DNA of 7,141 nucleotides from an uncultured Fidelibacterota bacterium (GTDB lineage: Bacteria > Marinisomatota > Marinisomatia > Marinisomatales > UBA1611), in the NCBI GenBank assembly GCA_913045415.1, contig CAJWPW010000052.1:1-7141 (forward strand), given 5' to 3'. The notes below the pieces were generated by a model. The model was given only the letters and a program-made list of their open reading frames with translations, ran no database searches and had not been told where the DNA came from. A program made the position numbers and the translations under genes. Below, piece after piece: positions 6,453-7,141 of the stretch (positions are counted from its first letter, which is position 1; the number at the start of each line of letters is the position of its first letter).

Positions 6453-7141
6453 ATGTTTATTAAAAGAGAAATAATAGACCAGGTTGGGGTTCTAACTATT
6501 GATCGTCAAGATGTACTAAATGCTATGAATCCTCAGGTACTCCGTGAATTGGATCAAGCAGTGAAGGACTATATTGCAAATGAGAATGTTGGTGTTATAA
6601 TTTTGACTGGAGCAGGAGAAAAAGCCTTCATTGCAGGTGCAGATATTAAGCTTATGCAACAATTAGATACCCAAGGAGCCTTGGATTTTGGCAAGTTGGG
6701 TCAGGAAGTAACCATGACAATCGAAGATTCTCCAAAACCGGTTATTGCTGCTGTGAATGGTTTTGCTCTTGGAGGAGGGTGTGAGATTAGCCTTGCATGC
6801 CATATTCGATTTGCTAGCGAAAATGCTATGTTTGCCCAACCGGAAGTGAAATTAGGGCTCATTCCTGGATGGGGAGGTACACAGAGGTTGCCAAGGATTG
6901 TGGGAAAAGGCAATGCCATAGAACTCATCATCGGTGGACACTTGATCGATGCCAACGAAGCTCACCGAATCGGATTAGCCAATAAGGTTTTTCCTTCAAA
7001 TGACTTGATGAAGGAAGCGATAAAATTTGCAAAACTTGTTTTAGGTAATGGTCCCAATTGTGTGGCTGAATCATTACATTGTATCAATGAATCTGCAGGA
7101 CATTCACTCATTGAAGGATTGAATTTGGAAGTTGAAGCATT
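6453..7141 (+). CDS. Enoyl-CoA hydratase/isomerase (crotonase) family protein, 3' end outside window
   Basis: The frame is open from the ATG to the window edge, giving 229 residues of a family whose members are usually about 255-265 long, so only some 30 C-terminal residues are missing. Family members act on acyl-CoA thioesters in the cytoplasm. The oxyanion-hole motif AGADIK is at 61-66, and GFALGGGCE (103-111) and FAQPEVKLGLIPGWGGTQRL (127-146) are intact. Glu111 and Glu131 match both catalytic glutamates of rat mitochondrial enoyl-CoA hydratase (Glu144 and Glu164) with the same 20-residue spacing, which supports a true hydratase (trans-2-enoyl-CoA to 3-hydroxyacyl-CoA, for example crotonyl-CoA in beta-oxidation or butyrate metabolism) rather than an isomerase with one Glu. 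Substrate chain length cannot be told from the sequence. It lies 8 nt after trkH, so is probably cotranscribed, though no functional link to potassium uptake is evident. Confidence 0.93.
   Translation, partial: MFIKREIIDQVGVLTIDRQDVLNAMNPQVLRELDQAVKDYIANENVGVIILTGAGEKAFIAGADIKLMQQLDTQGALDFGKLGQEVTMTIEDSPKPVIAAVNGFALGGGCEISLACHIRFASENAMFAQPEVKLGLIPGWGGTQRLPRIVGKGNAIELIIGGHLIDANEAHRIGLANKVFPSNDLMKEAIKFAKLVLGNGPNCVAESLHCINESAGHSLIEGLNLEVEA

Noticed and set aside
6701..6955. 84-codon open frame on the minus strand.
   Set aside because: It is antisense to the catalytic core of the crotonase gene, whose frame is fully conserved in sequence; the reverse translation shows no recognisable family.

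Overview
The window is a densely packed, single-strand bacterial chromosomal segment of moderately low GC (about 40% by eye). All six genes read on the + strand: the end of an NAD(P)H-hydrate dehydratase gene, a small VanZ-like membrane protein, recN, murA, the trkA-trkH potassium uptake pair, and the first ~229 codons of a crotonase-family gene that runs off the right edge. There are no mobile elements, RNA genes, CRISPR arrays or phage genes that I can see.

Layout. Genes 1 to 4 form one tightly coupled block: nnrD and the VanZ-like gene overlap by about 14 nt, the VanZ-like gene and recN share ATGA, and recN and murA share TAATG. The only real gap is 62 bp between murA and trkA. It has no convincing terminator and only a weak promoter-like element. 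trkA and trkH again share ATGA, and the crotonase gene starts 8 nt after trkH behind the best Shine-Dalgarno sequence in the window. The whole window may therefore be one transcript, or two with a start ahead of trkA.

How the genes work together. They do not form one pathway. They combine metabolite repair (NnrD), an unassigned small envelope protein (VanZ-like), recombinational repair (RecN), the first committed step of peptidoglycan synthesis (MurA), osmotic and ionic homeostasis (TrkA as cytoplasmic gate, TrkH as membrane pore) and acyl-CoA metabolism (crotonase). Only TrkA and TrkH are clear physical partners. MurA indicates a peptidoglycan-containing bacterium.

Organism. Low GC, compact overlapping genes, few strong Shine-Dalgarno sites and the style of the protein sequences suggest an uncultured, probably aquatic bacterium, perhaps of the Fibrobacterota-Chlorobiota-Bacteroidota group or the Marinimicrobia (SAR406). 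This is an impression from the sequence and is weak. I did not find a new biological system here. The points most worth a second look are a ~20-residue deletion in the RecN head domain with a shortened C-terminus, an asymmetric second nucleotide-binding motif in TrkA, and the altered Lys-Gly motif in the NnrD fragment.
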